A stretch of 64,000 bases of DNA from Methanomassiliicoccus sp. (GCA_033485155.1 JAWQJJ010000005.1:1-64000); one strand, 5' to 3'; counted from the first letter of the stretch, positions 39,004 to 48,291 are shown. Notes: generated by a model from the letters alone, not told the origin. Numbers and translations are program-made.

Positions 39004-40956
39004 ATGTTCGAGCTCATCAGGCGCGACGGCCTGGCCAGGATCGGGAAGCTGGATACCCCCCATGGGCAGCTGGAGACGCCGGCGCTCCTGCCGGTGGTGA
39101 ACCCCCGCCTGGTGACCGTCCCTCCCCGGGAACTGCACGACGTGTTCGGCTTCCGGGCCCTTATCACCAATTCCTACATCATTAGGAACGATCCCAAGCT
39201 CAACGCCAGGGCCAAGGAGGTCGGTCTGCACGAGATGCTCGACTTCCCCGGGGTCATCATGACCGACTCCGGCACCTTCCAGTCGCACATGTACGGTGAG
39301 GTCGAGGTCAAGAACGAGGACATCATCAACTTCCAGCGGGACATCGGCACCGACATCGGTACGGTGCTGGACATCTTTACCGAGCCGGACTGGAGCAAGG
39401 AGAAGACCTCTCACGCGGTCGATGTCACCATGGACCGGACCATCGAGGCCGCTCAGCTGAAGGGTGGCATGCTCCTCGCCGGCGTGGTGCAGGGCTCGGT
39501 GTTCGAGGACCTGCGTGAGGATTGCGCCCGCCGCCTGGCGCTCGTGGATGTGGATGTGCACCCCATCGGCGGAGTGGTGCCGCTCATGGAGCAATATAGG
39601 TTCACGGAGCTGGTCGACGTCATCGTGGCGTCCAAGAAAGGGCTGGACCCCAGCCGGCCGGTCCACCTGTTCGGCGCTGGGCACCCCATGGTGTTTGCCC
39701 TAGCCGCCCTCTTGGGCTGCGACATGTTCGATTCCGCCTCCTATGCCAAGTTCGCCCGGGACGACCGGTTCATGTTCCCCGAGGGCACCGCCAGCCTGGT
39801 AGACATGAAGGGAGTGCACTGCCACTGCCCCGCCTGCCAGTCCCATTCCTACCAGGAGATCGTGGCGATGAAGCCGGCGGAGCGCACGGCGCTCATCGCC
39901 CGCCACAACCTGTGGGTCTCGCTGGAGGAAGTGCAGCGGGTCAAGCGGGCCATCCTCGAGGGGGACCTGTGGGAGCTGGTGGAGAGGCGCTGCCGCGCCC
40001 ATCCCGCCCTGCTCAGCGCCCTGCGCCGGCTGGCCAGGCACAAGGGATATCTGGAGAAGTTCGAGCCCTTGAGCCGAGACAACAGCCTGCTGTACACCGG
40101 TCCGGAGACCCTGAATCGCCCGGTGTTCCTCCGCTACGAGCAGAGGTTCTTCGAGCGTTACAAGTACCCTGACACCGAGGTCATGGTAGCATTCGAGGAG
40201 TCCGGGAAGCCGTACGCCAGGCACTACCAGAAAGAGATGGCCGATGTGCTGGAATCGTGCGATGCCCACTTCTTCGTCGCTTCGCCGGTGGGTGCCGTGC
40301 CCATCGAGCTCGACGAGATGTATCCCGTGGCCCAATCGTTGTTCCCCGAGCCCGTGGACCGGGAGACCAAGGAGCGGATCAGGGAACAGATGGAGCACCT
40401 ATCTCATGAGCACCCCTATGCGCTCGGAGTAGCGTGGGATGGACAAGCTACGATCGACACCCTGGAGATGATGTGCCGGAAGAAGCCATCATTCGACATC
40501 GACATCGCCAGGGTGCGGGCGGTATGCGACTACCAGTTCGGCAAGGGTGCGGCGGACATACTGCTGAAGGGCAGGGTTACGATCAAGAAATCGGAGACCA
40601 CCGGCAAGATCAGGAACGTGCTTGTGGACGGGGAGCACATCCTATCCATGCGCGCCAACGATGGCTTTTTCACTCTCCGCCCACCGGGAGCAGTGCGACT
40701 CAAGAACGGATTCCCCGCCCCCCGGCTCAGGGTGACGGTCAAGGATGATTCCATACCATTCAACCGTGAGGGCAAGAACGTGTTCAACGCGTTCGTGATC
40801 GAGTGCGACCCCGAACTCCGCCCCATGGACGAGGCCCTGGTCGTGGATCAGAAGGATGAGCTGGTCGCGCTCGGGCGGACCATGCTGACCAGGGACGAGA
40901 TGTTCTCCTTCCGCACCGGGATCGCTGTCAAGGTCCGCGAGGGCATCAAGCTCTGA
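39004..40956 (+). CDS. tgtA: Archaeosine tRNA-guanine transglycosylase
   Basis: 650 residues. Exchanges guanine 15 in the tRNA D-loop for preQ0, the first tRNA-bound step to archaeosine. The catalytic TIM-barrel has IMTDSGTFQSHMYGE (catalytic Asp near 88) and GVVPLMEQYRF, the zinc site CHCPACQ with a downstream His (ARHNLW), then the archaeal C-terminal domains ending in a PUA domain (about 560-645; KNVFNAFVIECDPELRPMDE). Length fits the full-size archaeal enzyme. It is the first host gene to the right of the element, and its promoter overlaps the attachment repeat. Confidence 0.97.
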   Translation: MFELIRRDGLARIGKLDTPHGQLETPALLPVVNPRLVTVPPRELHDVFGFRALITNSYIIRNDPKLNARAKEVGLHEMLDFPGVIMTDSGTFQSHMYGEVEVKNEDIINFQRDIGTDIGTVLDIFTEPDWSKEKTSHAVDVTMDRTIEAAQLKGGMLLAGVVQGSVFEDLREDCARRLALVDVDVHPIGGVVPLMEQYRFTELVDVIVASKKGLDPSRPVHLFGAGHPMVFALAALLGCDMFDSASYAKFARDDRFMFPEGTASLVDMKGVHCHCPACQSHSYQEIVAMKPAERTALIARHNLWVSLEEVQRVKRAILEGDLWELVERRCRAHPALLSALRRLARHKGYLEKFEPLSRDNSLLYTGPETLNRPVFLRYEQRFFERYKYPDTEVMVAFEESGKPYARHYQKEMADVLESCDAHFFVASPVGAVPIELDEMYPVAQSLFPEPVDRETKERIREQMEHLSHEHPYALGVAWDGQATIDTLEMMCRKKPSFDIDIARVRAVCDYQFGKGAADILLKGRVTIKKSETTGKIRNVLVDGEHILSMRANDGFFTLRPPGAVRLKNGFPAPRLRVTVKDDSIPFNREGKNVFNAFVIECDPELRPMDEALVVDQKDELVALGRTMLTRDEMFSFRTGIAVKVREGIKL

Positions 40957-41184
40957 TCACTTCGACGCCTGCACCGTCTCCTCGGCCACCCTGACGCATG
41001 CGAGGAGGTCTTCCATGGTGTGTAGCATCTGGGGGCAGGTGTCGGAGCGCGAGCGGATGATGACCTTCATCCCATCCCGCTCCGCCTCGGCGTAGGGGGC
41101 ATTGTCCGGGGATATCGCTTCCATCACCGCGATGGCATCCCTCTCCGTTTCGTACTCCAAAACGATCTCGCAATCGACGCTCAC
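40957..41184 (-). CDS. pcc1: KEOPS complex subunit Pcc1-like
   Basis: 75 residues with the short Pcc1 plan: strand-helix-strands-helix, ending TCPQMLHTMEDLLACVRVAE. Pcc1 is the dimerising subunit of KEOPS, which makes threonylcarbamoyladenosine on tRNA. It converges on tgtA with no gap. The product of the methylthiotransferase gene at 42835 would act on the same tRNA modification. Confidence 0.85.
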   Translation of the reverse strand: MSVDCEIVLEYETERDAIAVMEAISPDNAPYAEAERDGMKVIIRSRSDTCPQMLHTMEDLLACVRVAEETVQASK

Positions 41185-41259
41185 GAACAGTAGATGATCG
41201 GTCCGGAGAAATAGGTTGGCATGGGGGCGCGCACATCGAACCCCCCGCCCAGCTTATGC

Positions 41260-41643
41260 CTATTTCATTTCGATTACCTTGCCCACGTTACGGCACTTTG
41301 TGAGAACCTGGAACCGTGTGAGGGCTGGCGGTATCTTCACTAGGCCGACCTTCACAATGGCCCCCACATGCTGGTCGAAGATCTCCCAGTCGATCTTGTC
41401 CTCGAACTCCAACGTCTTGATATTCGAGAAGATGACCGTCCCCTCTAGTGAGTCCAGGTCCTTCTTGGAGACACTGAGGTCCGACAGATCGCCGATGTGA
41501 TATGTCCGGGTGCTAGTCTCGTCGATCAGGGCCCGCATGACCATAGTGGTCAGTTCGCCGATGGCCACGCCGCGTTTCTTCGCCTCGGCGGTGAAGCGAG
41601 CGTAGACCTCGTCGTCGATCCCTCGAATGGTGACATCAGTCAT
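41260..41643 (-). CDS. Ribbon-helix-helix-type protein with C-terminal domain
   Basis: 127 residues. The first 45, MTDVTIRGIDDEVYARFTAE and the helix that follows, form a ribbon-helix-helix DNA-binding unit like those of CopG/Arc regulators and antitoxins. The C-terminal 80 residues are a small alpha/beta domain (FDQHVGAIVKVGLVKIPPAL). The gene after it encodes a membrane protein, not a recognisable toxin, so a transcription factor is more likely than an antitoxin. Confidence 0.75.
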   Translation of the reverse strand: MTDVTIRGIDDEVYARFTAEAKKRGVAIGELTTMVMRALIDETSTRTYHIGDLSDLSVSKKDLDSLEGTVIFSNIKTLEFEDKIDWEIFDQHVGAIVKVGLVKIPPALTRFQVLTKCRNVGKVIEMK

Positions 41644-41647
41644 TCGT

Positions 41648-41995
41648 TCACCTCCTTTTGCGTGTTGCCGCGGCCACGATAAAGGCGCCGCCCGCGATCA
41701 TCAGCAGGATCGAGAAGGCGGCGTACCACGGCAAGACAATGCCGAAGAACGACATGAACCAAATGAGGCCGAAGGTGAACAGCAGCGTACCGATCACGCC
41801 GCCCAGCCATTTCAATGCGGGCTGGACGAAAGGCATGGACATGGCCTCCTCGAACTCTTCTGCCTCACGTTGCCGTTCCGCCTTCTCATATTCCGATGGC
41901 AATCGCTCCTCCCGCTCTTGCAATTGAGTCCGCAGATTCTTCCTGAATTTGGAATCAAGCTCCGGTTCATTGGTGCCATTATCATTCGTCACCAT
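41648..41995 (-). CDS. Membrane protein with cytoplasmic coiled region
   Basis: 115 residues from ATG 41995 (MVTNDNGTNEPELDSKFRKN); an upstream start is possible. A charged helical N-terminal half (QEREERLPSEYEKAERQREA) precedes two membrane helices (WLGGVIGTLLFTFGLIWFM and AAFSILLMIAGGAFIVAAA) and a basic end. Four bases upstream of the ribbon-helix-helix gene, so probably in one operon with it. Confidence 0.7.
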   Translation of the reverse strand: MVTNDNGTNEPELDSKFRKNLRTQLQEREERLPSEYEKAERQREAEEFEEAMSMPFVQPALKWLGGVIGTLLFTFGLIWFMSFFGIVLPWYAAFSILLMIAGGAFIVAAATRKRR

Positions 41996-42123
41996 TATCA
42001 CCATTGCAACAATATCAACATTACACCTATAAACCTTTCCTTCAGCGCCGCCCTTACAATTCCACATGTAGAGAATGATTAATAGTCTGCAATGCGATAC
42101 TCTAGTCGAGCTGGGAGGGAGTC

Positions 42124-42645
42124 GTGCTGGACATTATCGAATGCTTCGAGAAGAGAAGGAGCGTCAGGGCGTTCACCGACGAGCCGGTACCGGAGGATGT
42201 CATTGAGAACGCCCTCTTGATGGCCAATCAGGCACCCTCGGCCGGGAACCTCCAGGCCAGGGACTTCGTCGTTGTTCGAGACGAAGGCATGAGGGCAAAG
42301 CTGGCGGACGCCTCGCCCGGCCACAAGTTCCTGATGGACGCACCGGTGATGATCGTATGCTGCGCCAACCTCGATCGGGTAATCGAGTACGGCCCCCGAG
42401 GCAAGGACCTGTACGCCATACAGGACGTCTCGGCCTCGGTGGAGAACATGCTGCTGTACATCACCGCCCGAGGGTATGGGGGTTGCTGGATCGGGGCCTT
42501 CGACGAAAGAAAGGTAGCTGACACTTTGGGACTCCCGAAGCACGTCCGCCCCCTGACCCTGATCCCGATCGGGAGGCCGATGAGGGAAGGTACCAAGCCG
42601 CCCAGGGTGAAGATCGAATTGCTCGTGCACAACGAACGATGGTGA
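42124..42645 (+). CDS. Nitroreductase-family FMN oxidoreductase
   Basis: 173 residues from a GTG at 42124, preceded by gggaggga. FMN-binding signature at the start (EKRRSVRAFTDEPVPEDVIE), QAPSAGNLQARDFVVV, ENMLLYITARGYGGCWIGAF, and RPLTLIPIGRPM. Such small members reduce nitro or quinone compounds or enones with NAD(P)H; the substrate cannot be told from sequence. It stands alone before tRNA-Gln. Confidence 0.9.
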   Translation: MLDIIECFEKRRSVRAFTDEPVPEDVIENALLMANQAPSAGNLQARDFVVVRDEGMRAKLADASPGHKFLMDAPVMIVCCANLDRVIEYGPRGKDLYAIQDVSASVENMLLYITARGYGGCWIGAFDERKVADTLGLPKHVRPLTLIPIGRPMREGTKPPRVKIELLVHNERW

Positions 42646-42670
42646 TCTGTTATCGGTTGGAGAGAAGAGG

Positions 42671-42743
42671 TAGCCCCGGGCAGATTCGAACTGCCGTCGC
42701 TGGCTCCAAAGGCCGGCATGATTGACCACTACACTACGGGGCT
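42671..42743 (-). tRNA. tRNA-Gln (TTG)
   Basis: The minus-strand cloverleaf has acceptor AGCCCCG/CGGGGCT, D arm TAGTGTAGTGGTC, anticodon loop CTTTGGA (anticodon TTG), T arm GGCAG-TTCGAAT-CTGCC and discriminator A without encoded CCA. The anticodon stem contains one C-A mismatch (second pair from the top), which is unusual; the loop and the remainder are normal for archaeal tRNA-Gln. Confidence 0.9.
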
Positions 42744-42834
42744 ATGGCGGCACCGGGGTCCGGGCCGACATCCTGAGGTATATTGAAAAGATATTTCACT
42801 CTTTACCCTCGGCTAGCCGTCGGCGACCCTGAGG

Positions 42835-44076
42835 TCACAGGGTCCTGCCGAATAGATGGGTCGGGGCGCTGGACACGACCTCCGCGTCCAGCCAGGTGCC
42901 CAGCGGCAGCTTCCCCGGCAGGACCACCGGCTTGTACGACGCCGTCCGGGCGATGGAGGTGCCGCTCTTGCCCTCCTCGGTCACCAAGACCTTCTCCCGC
43001 CTCCCCACCAGGGCGGCGTTGACCGCCGAGGATATCTCGAATCTGAGGCGAGACAGCTCTCGCGAGCGCTCTTTGGACACCCAGCCCGGCACCTGATTGC
43101 GGGCTCTGGCCGCCGGGGTCCCCTGGCGCGGGGAGAACCGAGTCACGTTGACGGTGTCCGGGCGGACCTCGTTCAGCAAATCGACGGTGGCGCGGTGGTC
43201 CTCCTCAGTTTCCCCGGGGAAGCCGGTGATGATGTCGGTGGACAGGGTCATGGACGGCGAGGCCGCCCTCAGTCTGGCGACCAGGGATGTGAACTCCTCC
43301 GGCCGGTAACCGCGGTTCATTCCTTCCAGCACCGCCGCGCTGCCGCTCTGCACCGGCAGGTGGGTGAACTGGTACACCTTGGGCGAGGTCCACGAAGGGA
43401 GGAAGCGGTCGATAATGCGGCCGAGGTTATCGGGGTTCATCATGCCCACCCGCACCATGAACTCCCCTGGCAGGGCGGTGATCCCGTCCAGCAGGGCGGA
43501 GAGATCGGTGCCCCGGTCGAAGCCATAGCATGCGGTGTCCTGGGCGGTTACCAGAAGCTCCCGCGCCCCCGCCTGCAGCGCGGACCTGGCGGCGGCGATG
43601 AGGGAGTCGGCGGGATAGCTGGCCAGAGTCCCTCGGGCGAACCTGGTGATGCAGTAAGAGCAGGCGCCGATGCACCCCTGAGCCACCGGGAGCACCGAGG
43701 TCACCGGGCAGGACTGGACCACTAAGGGCGACGCCTCGCCCCGCCCGAAGGCGCTCTCCACCACCGACGAGAACGAGGGATAGTCCCGAGGAGCCATAAT
43801 GATGGCGCTGGGCGCATGCTTGATGATCTCGTCCGCTTGCACCGAAGCCATGCACCCGGCAACGATGATTTTCTTGCGCTGCCCGTTGAGCTCGGCCATG
43901 CGCTTGAGCATGCGGTTCTCGGTCTCCTTGATCACCGTGCAGGTGTTGAGAACCACCAGATCCGCGTCCCGGGGGTCGTCCACCACCTCGTGACCCAGAG
44001 CGGCGAGCTTCTCGGCCAGCTCCGCTCCCTCGCCCTGGTTCATGGTGCAGCCGTAGGTCTCCACGCGGACCTTCAC
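42835..44076 (-). CDS. Threonylcarbamoyladenosine tRNA methylthiotransferase
   Basis: 413 residues. A radical-SAM enzyme that adds a methylthio group to t6A37 of tRNA (the archaeal/eukaryotic MtaB-CDKAL1 branch of the MiaB family). The N-terminal cluster cysteines are in VETYGCTMNQ, LNTCTV and VAGCMAS; the radical-SAM motif is CIGACSYC near 142; LSTDIITGFPGETEEDH and HLPVQSGS are family hallmarks; a TRAM domain is at about 355-410. Its place beside tRNA genes and near pcc1 groups the t6A-related functions. Confidence 0.95.
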   Translation of the reverse strand: MKVRVETYGCTMNQGEGAELAEKLAALGHEVVDDPRDADLVVLNTCTVIKETENRMLKRMAELNGQRKKIIVAGCMASVQADEIIKHAPSAIIMAPRDYPSFSSVVESAFGRGEASPLVVQSCPVTSVLPVAQGCIGACSYCITRFARGTLASYPADSLIAAARSALQAGARELLVTAQDTACYGFDRGTDLSALLDGITALPGEFMVRVGMMNPDNLGRIIDRFLPSWTSPKVYQFTHLPVQSGSAAVLEGMNRGYRPEEFTSLVARLRAASPSMTLSTDIITGFPGETEEDHRATVDLLNEVRPDTVNVTRFSPRQGTPAARARNQVPGWVSKERSRELSRLRFEISSAVNAALVGRREKVLVTEEGKSGTSIARTASYKPVVLPGKLPLGTWLDAEVVSSAPTHLFGRTL

Positions 44077-44122
44077 GGCACGCCATCGGGACCTCGATAT
44101 AAGTGTTTTTATCCGACCTACG

Positions 44123-45574
44123 TCAGCACGGGATCAGCGTGTAGTACCAGCTCTCGACCTCCGTTGGCCAGCCGATGGGCATCACCGAGGTACACTCGCA
44201 GTAGTAGTACCCGTAGCTTTGACCGTATCGATAGGTCCTGACCTCCCAGGAGAGCAGCTGGTCCTGAGATAGAGTATATTTGGTCCCGTTGTAAGTGAAG
44301 CTGACCTCACTGGGCAGGTCGGACCGATCGAAGTACAGCCCCACGGCCATGTGGCCGACGTCGCTGTTGGGCGTGGAAAGACTAACCAGTACCGCGTCGA
44401 GGCCAAAGTACGAAGTCTGGATGAGGGAAGCGAACAGGATGGAGGTGTCCTCGCAGTCCCCCACCCCGTCCACCAGCGTCTCCACCGGGTACCGCGGATA
44501 TTCTTCCTCGCCGGTGGTGTTGAGGTCCGAGTCGTAACGGATATTCTGGACGAAGGAGAGGACGAAGCAGGCAGTGGTATACTCGTCATAGCCTTTGCTT
44601 GCGGCCATGGCCGAGAGCTGAGCCGCCGTCTCGTTGACCGCCTCGTCGTATGTCACGTAATTGGCGTACTCCTGTTCGCTGTGCATGGTCCCCCGGGGCA
44701 GGGTCTTCGCACCCCAGTAATCCTCGGCGGAGACGTTGGTACTGAGCGTCCAGGTGCTGTCGTCGGCATAGAATGTCCACGTCCTTGTCACCGTGTAGGT
44801 AAGTGGGGACACGAATAGTGCCCTCTGGGGAGACCAATCGGTCCATCCATCGCCTGTCTCGGCCGCTACCCTCCAGTAATAAGTGGTGTTCACGTCGGTC
44901 ATCTCGGACGCAGTATAGTTGGTCCCGCTCACTTCAGCCGAGGTCAGGATATCAGTGAAATTCGCGTCGGTGGAGATCTCGACCCTGTATGCGCTGGCGC
45001 CGGTGACGGTGGTCCAGGCTAGCACTGGGATCTCGTCGATGTAGATTGTGTTGTTCAGAGGAGCGACAGGGGTAGGGGAACCTGACGGGCTACCTGCGGT
45101 GAAGGACCAGACATCGCTCCATATCCCATAGGCGTTATTGATGATCGGGCAGACCGACCAATAGTAGGTCGTTCCGATCTCCAACCCGTTGAGCACGAGG
45201 CTGTTCTGCCTGGTCGTCACGTTATAGGGGTCGGTAAGGTCGCTGCTCTCCGAGACCCGCAGTCCGAAGTAGGAAGCAGCCGAGGAGCTGTTCCAGGACA
45301 GGGTAGCGGTGCTACCGGAAACGGTGGCACCATTGCTGGGAGAGACCAGAGTGATGCTGGAGGAGGTATCGCCGGCGTTCCCGCCCACCAGGGTCGCCGT
45401 GGTGGTCTCCACGACCGGGATCATTATCGAAGCGCCGATCAGGAAGTATACTAGGCTCAGGGACACCGCTATGATGGACCAGTTCCTTTCGCTGAGGTCC
45501 ATCCCCTTGCGGGAGGCTTCGTGTCCATCTCGCAAGCTGGCCGGCTCGTCCCACGCCAATCGTTCTTCGTTCAT
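44123..45574 (-). CDS. Surface protein with Fn3-like repeats and transglutaminase-like domain
   Basis: 483 residues: short charged cytoplasmic start, one membrane helix (IIAVSLSLVYFLIGASIMIP, about 34-56), two fibronectin-like repeats (about 70-260; each ends GTTYYWSV- or NTTYYWRV-like), then a transglutaminase/protease-like domain with VDGVGDCEDTSILFA (catalytic Cys near 375) and SDVGHMAVGLYF (His). Archaeal proteins of this type are usually thought to be cysteine proteases or cross-linkers at the cell surface. An Asp after the His cannot be assigned with certainty. Confidence 0.85.
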   Translation of the reverse strand: MNEERLAWDEPASLRDGHEASRKGMDLSERNWSIIAVSLSLVYFLIGASIMIPVVETTTATLVGGNAGDTSSSITLVSPSNGATVSGSTATLSWNSSSAASYFGLRVSESSDLTDPYNVTTRQNSLVLNGLEIGTTYYWSVCPIINNAYGIWSDVWSFTAGSPSGSPTPVAPLNNTIYIDEIPVLAWTTVTGASAYRVEISTDANFTDILTSAEVSGTNYTASEMTDVNTTYYWRVAAETGDGWTDWSPQRALFVSPLTYTVTRTWTFYADDSTWTLSTNVSAEDYWGAKTLPRGTMHSEQEYANYVTYDEAVNETAAQLSAMAASKGYDEYTTACFVLSFVQNIRYDSDLNTTGEEEYPRYPVETLVDGVGDCEDTSILFASLIQTSYFGLDAVLVSLSTPNSDVGHMAVGLYFDRSDLPSEVSFTYNGTKYTLSQDQLLSWEVRTYRYGQSYGYYYCECTSVMPIGWPTEVESWYYTLIPC

Positions 45575-45703
45575 TCAATCCTCACTATTTGATACTAATA
45601 TCGATAGTAGCTATTAAAGATAATGGCACATTCAATTAAGATGATAACGACCGCCCGTGAACGATGTGCCGGACGAGGGTCGGCCGGGAGACGAGGCACC
45701 GAT

Positions 45704-46222
45704 CTATGATCTCACATTCCCCTTCGGACCCATAGCTATCGGCCTCTGGCCGACGGTCACGAAGGTATGATAAGGCCTCTCGGGATCGCCGGTGACCGCT
45801 ACCACCTCTCCGACGAACAACGTGTGGTCCCCTACCTCGTGGGAATCGAAGAGCCTGCATTCGAAAGCGACCGTACACCCCTCGATCGTCGGCGGTTTGA
45901 CCTTCCTGCTAGGGGTGGCCGCCAGGCCGCTCCGAGCGAACTTATCCTCGCACCGGCCGGAGTGGAAGCCGCAGTATAGGGCCTGTTTGCTCTGTTCGGC
46001 GGAAGGATAGCAGATGACGAACTCCCCGCTATTTTTGATGAGGTCATGGGAGTACCGGGTATGGCCGATGGACACTGCCATAAGGAAGGGGTCGAAGGAA
46101 AGCTTGGTGACCCAGGAGACACCCAGGACGTTGGCTCTGCCTTCCTTGTCCGCCGAAGTCACCAACACATAGGGCAACGGAGAGGTCATGCTGAACCCCA
46201 CGTTGGAATCGATGTCTTCCAT
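45704..46222 (-). CDS. Flavin reductase-like / flavoredoxin-type protein
   Basis: 172 residues of the FMN-binding split-barrel family: PLPYVLVTSADKEGRANVLG, SWVTKLSFDPFLMAVSIGHT, GEFVICYPSA, and a late TLFVGEVVAV strand followed by a basic stretch. These proteins bind FMN and pass electrons in anaerobes (flavoredoxin) or supply reduced flavin. The partner is unknown; the flavodoxin-like gene at 54205 is the nearest candidate. Confidence 0.9.
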   Translation of the reverse strand: MEDIDSNVGFSMTSPLPYVLVTSADKEGRANVLGVSWVTKLSFDPFLMAVSIGHTRYSHDLIKNSGEFVICYPSAEQSKQALYCGFHSGRCEDKFARSGLAATPSRKVKPPTIEGCTVAFECRLFDSHEVGDHTLFVGEVVAVTGDPERPYHTFVTVGQRPIAMGPKGNVRS

Positions 46223-46418
46223 GCTGAAAGTGAGTAAGTCGGGGGATTAAATACGTTAAGGTGAAGGTACTGGAAAGGCCGAAGGCGATTGATTGGTGCA
46301 TTAGTTCGTTGAGCCTTGGCCACGAACGGCGCCGGGCGGGGCTGAAGTGAGGCCTTCTTCCCGGCCCGTTCATGTAAGGGATTCAATGGAGGGGGCTAGA
46401 TCACTGGTAAGAGCCGCT

Positions 46419-46985
46419 CTAAGCCATCACCCGGCCCTGGGTCGGATCCCTGGTCACGCTCTCGTTCGCTCCGGACCCCGAGCCTATCGAGCTGTCTTGG
46501 CCGTAACCATGCTCGGTGAACGCCTGCCCGTTCATATTGTTCCATTGCCACTGGTGGGCATAACAGAGGTTGGCCTCCGTATCGTTCATGTTCATGCTGG
46601 TGAAGCCTCTCATTTGCTGGTTCTCGGCGCATATCATGTACTTCGAGCCATCTGAGAAGTTATACATCGCCTTGCCGTTCGCATCGGTCATCAGTGTGGT
46701 CATTTCCATCACTCTGAAAGTGAGATGCTCGCCGTCAGAGGTGATGTTCATCCGGCATATGTTGACCTGTACCCCGCTGAGAGGTACGCTTTCCCCGTCG
46801 ACGGCGGTGGACACCTGAACGGCTTCGCCGGCCACGTTGGAACCGTAGCTCTGAATGGAGACCGCAGGGGTCTCCGATCCGACCGCCGTAACGTCGTTCT
46901 GATCGATGAGCAAGGCGATCGCCAGTCCAGCTACCATCAGCGCACCTACGGCGCCGATTACCATCATCTTGTAGGTTGGTTTCAT
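46419..46985 (-). CDS. Anchored extracellular protein, unknown
   Basis: 188 residues with an N-terminal membrane helix (MVIGAVGALMVAGLAIALL) and a beta-rich extracellular domain that resembles a carboxypeptidase-regulatory-like fold (VPLSGVQVNICRMNITSDGE, TDANGKAMYNFSDGSKYMI). The C-terminus is Gly/Ser-rich. A role in surface adhesion or sensing is possible, not shown. Confidence 0.7.
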   Translation of the reverse strand: MKPTYKMMVIGAVGALMVAGLAIALLIDQNDVTAVGSETPAVSIQSYGSNVAGEAVQVSTAVDGESVPLSGVQVNICRMNITSDGEHLTFRVMEMTTLMTDANGKAMYNFSDGSKYMICAENQQMRGFTSMNMNDTEANLCYAHQWQWNNMNGQAFTEHGYGQDSSIGSGSGANESVTRDPTQGRVMA

Positions 46986-47232
46986 TCAATGCCTCTGTTC
47001 GGCAAATCGATGTCTTGTTTTATCTCAGGTCGGAAAGAATCATATGGATGATTCATTCAAATTATAAGATAATATTAAATCAGTTCTATAGCCTGGCTTG
47101 GGAGAGCGACGCGGCGATCCGTTTTACCTATCGTTAAGAGACACGGAGCCATTAGAGTCTTTACGGGAGATCATGCGCTTCATTCAAATATTCAATATAT
47201 ATCAGGAGATAAAACGAATTTAGTGTGACCTC

Positions 47233-47925
47233 ATGTTCCCGCCACGCTGGTTCCTGCCATACGATGCGCTTTTTCAGTTGATCACCGCGTTCGTTGCCCT
47301 AGCCGTCGCCCTGTATGCCATGAAGGGCCACCAATTGATCAAGGACAGCACATTGCAGAAAATATTCCTGGCATTCCTGCTGTTGGCAGTTGGATTGTTC
47401 ATCAACGGGATCACTCTCAGTTACACCTACGCCCTGGGGATCTCATTCACGGCGCCTTCAGATCCGCTCTCCATAGCGGATGTCGGCTTCTGGGCGTATT
47501 ATGGGATGAGCATGCTCGCATACTCTTTCCTTATCTTTGCCTATGCCAGCCGCCTAAGGGAGTCCACAGTCGCTCTTGGAGGGGGAGTGATGGGGGCAGG
47601 AGGGAATGGCGGTGGGGCAGGGGGAGGCGGGGGCATGTGGGGCGGAGGCAATGGCAGTACATTGCTCACCCTGGGGCCGCTGATGGAGCTAATCCTGGTC
47701 ATCCTTCTCCTGGCGATAGTCATAGCTCAGTTTGCTCATCTGGTCGTGAAACGAAGTCGTTACTCGATCATGGTCACGTTCAGTTTCCTCCTGTTGCTGA
47801 TCAGTCACATCTTGATCATGTTCAGCCCGGTCGAGGACATTATCTACGTCTTCGGACGAGTGTTCGAGCTCTCTGGCTTCATCTCGCTCTTCGCAGTGCT
47901 CTATGGCCTGAGGAGGGGCGGATGA
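47233..47925 (+). CDS. Polytopic membrane protein with glycine-rich loop
   Basis: 230 residues with about seven membrane helices. Between helices three and four lies a loop dominated by Gly with scattered Asn, Met and Trp (around residues 115-143). The TATA box caatatatatcag is about 40 bases before the ATG. The stop overlaps the start of a winged-helix gene (ATGA), so a membrane sensor and its cognate regulator are plausible. Family not recognised. Confidence 0.75.
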   Translation: MFPPRWFLPYDALFQLITAFVALAVALYAMKGHQLIKDSTLQKIFLAFLLLAVGLFINGITLSYTYALGISFTAPSDPLSIADVGFWAYYGMSMLAYSFLIFAYASRLRESTVALGGGVMGAGGNGGGAGGGGGMWGGGNGSTLLTLGPLMELILVILLLAIVIAQFAHLVVKRSRYSIMVTFSFLLLLISHILIMFSPVEDIIYVFGRVFELSGFISLFAVLYGLRRGG

Positions 47926-48206
47926 GGGGGCCTCAGAAGTACCGCTCAAAGGGCCGCATATTCGCTGACATCCTGAGGGCGATATCGGAGAGCTCTCCGG
48001 CCAAGGTCACGCACATACTGTACCGATCCAATCTCTCGCATGACCGCCTCTCCAAATACCTGCAGCAGTTGGAGGAGTCGGGCCTCATCGATAAAGAGCA
48101 AGAGGGGGAGCGTGCGTTCTACTCAATTACTGACGAGGGACAGAAGTTCATTGTCGAGTTCAGGCGGATGGAGGAATTTGCCGAGGCGTTCGGCCTCGAT
48201 ATTTGA
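47922..48206 (+). CDS. Winged-helix regulator
   Basis: 94 residues from ATG 47922, overlapping the membrane-protein stop. SKGRIFADILRAISESSPAK, then ILYRSNLSHDRLSKYLQQLE, then GLIDKEQEGERAFYSITDEG: the archaeal HTH_45-type winged helix, with recognition helix and wing in the right order. Probably controls the upstream membrane gene or responds to it. Confidence 0.85.
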   Translation: MRGPQKYRSKGRIFADILRAISESSPAKVTHILYRSNLSHDRLSKYLQQLEESGLIDKEQEGERAFYSITDEGQKFIVEFRRMEEFAEAFGLDI

Positions 48207-48232
48207 CCGATCGAGCGACGTTTGAAAAAACT

Positions 48233-48291
48233 CCCGGACGACCGCATATTACTATCGGCCGTCCGGGCCTGCATCCGGGACCCTCGGATGC
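48233..48291. terminator. Tandem hairpins between convergent genes
   Basis: CCCGGACG at 48233-48240 pairs with CGTCCGGG at 48260-48267 (three more pairs after a mismatch), and GCATCCG at 48271-48277 pairs perfectly with CGGATGC at 48285-48291. They lie in the 98 bases between a plus-strand and a minus-strand gene end, so a two-way terminator is likely. Confidence 0.6.

Noticed and set aside
41260-41995. Ribbon-helix-helix gene plus membrane protein as a toxin-antitoxin pair
   Set aside because: The neighbour has no toxin fold and the regulator has an additional C-terminal domain; nothing beyond adjacency supports it.
47580-47660. Purine-rich G tract as a possible structural DNA element
   Set aside because: It is explained by the glycine-rich loop of the membrane protein encoded there.
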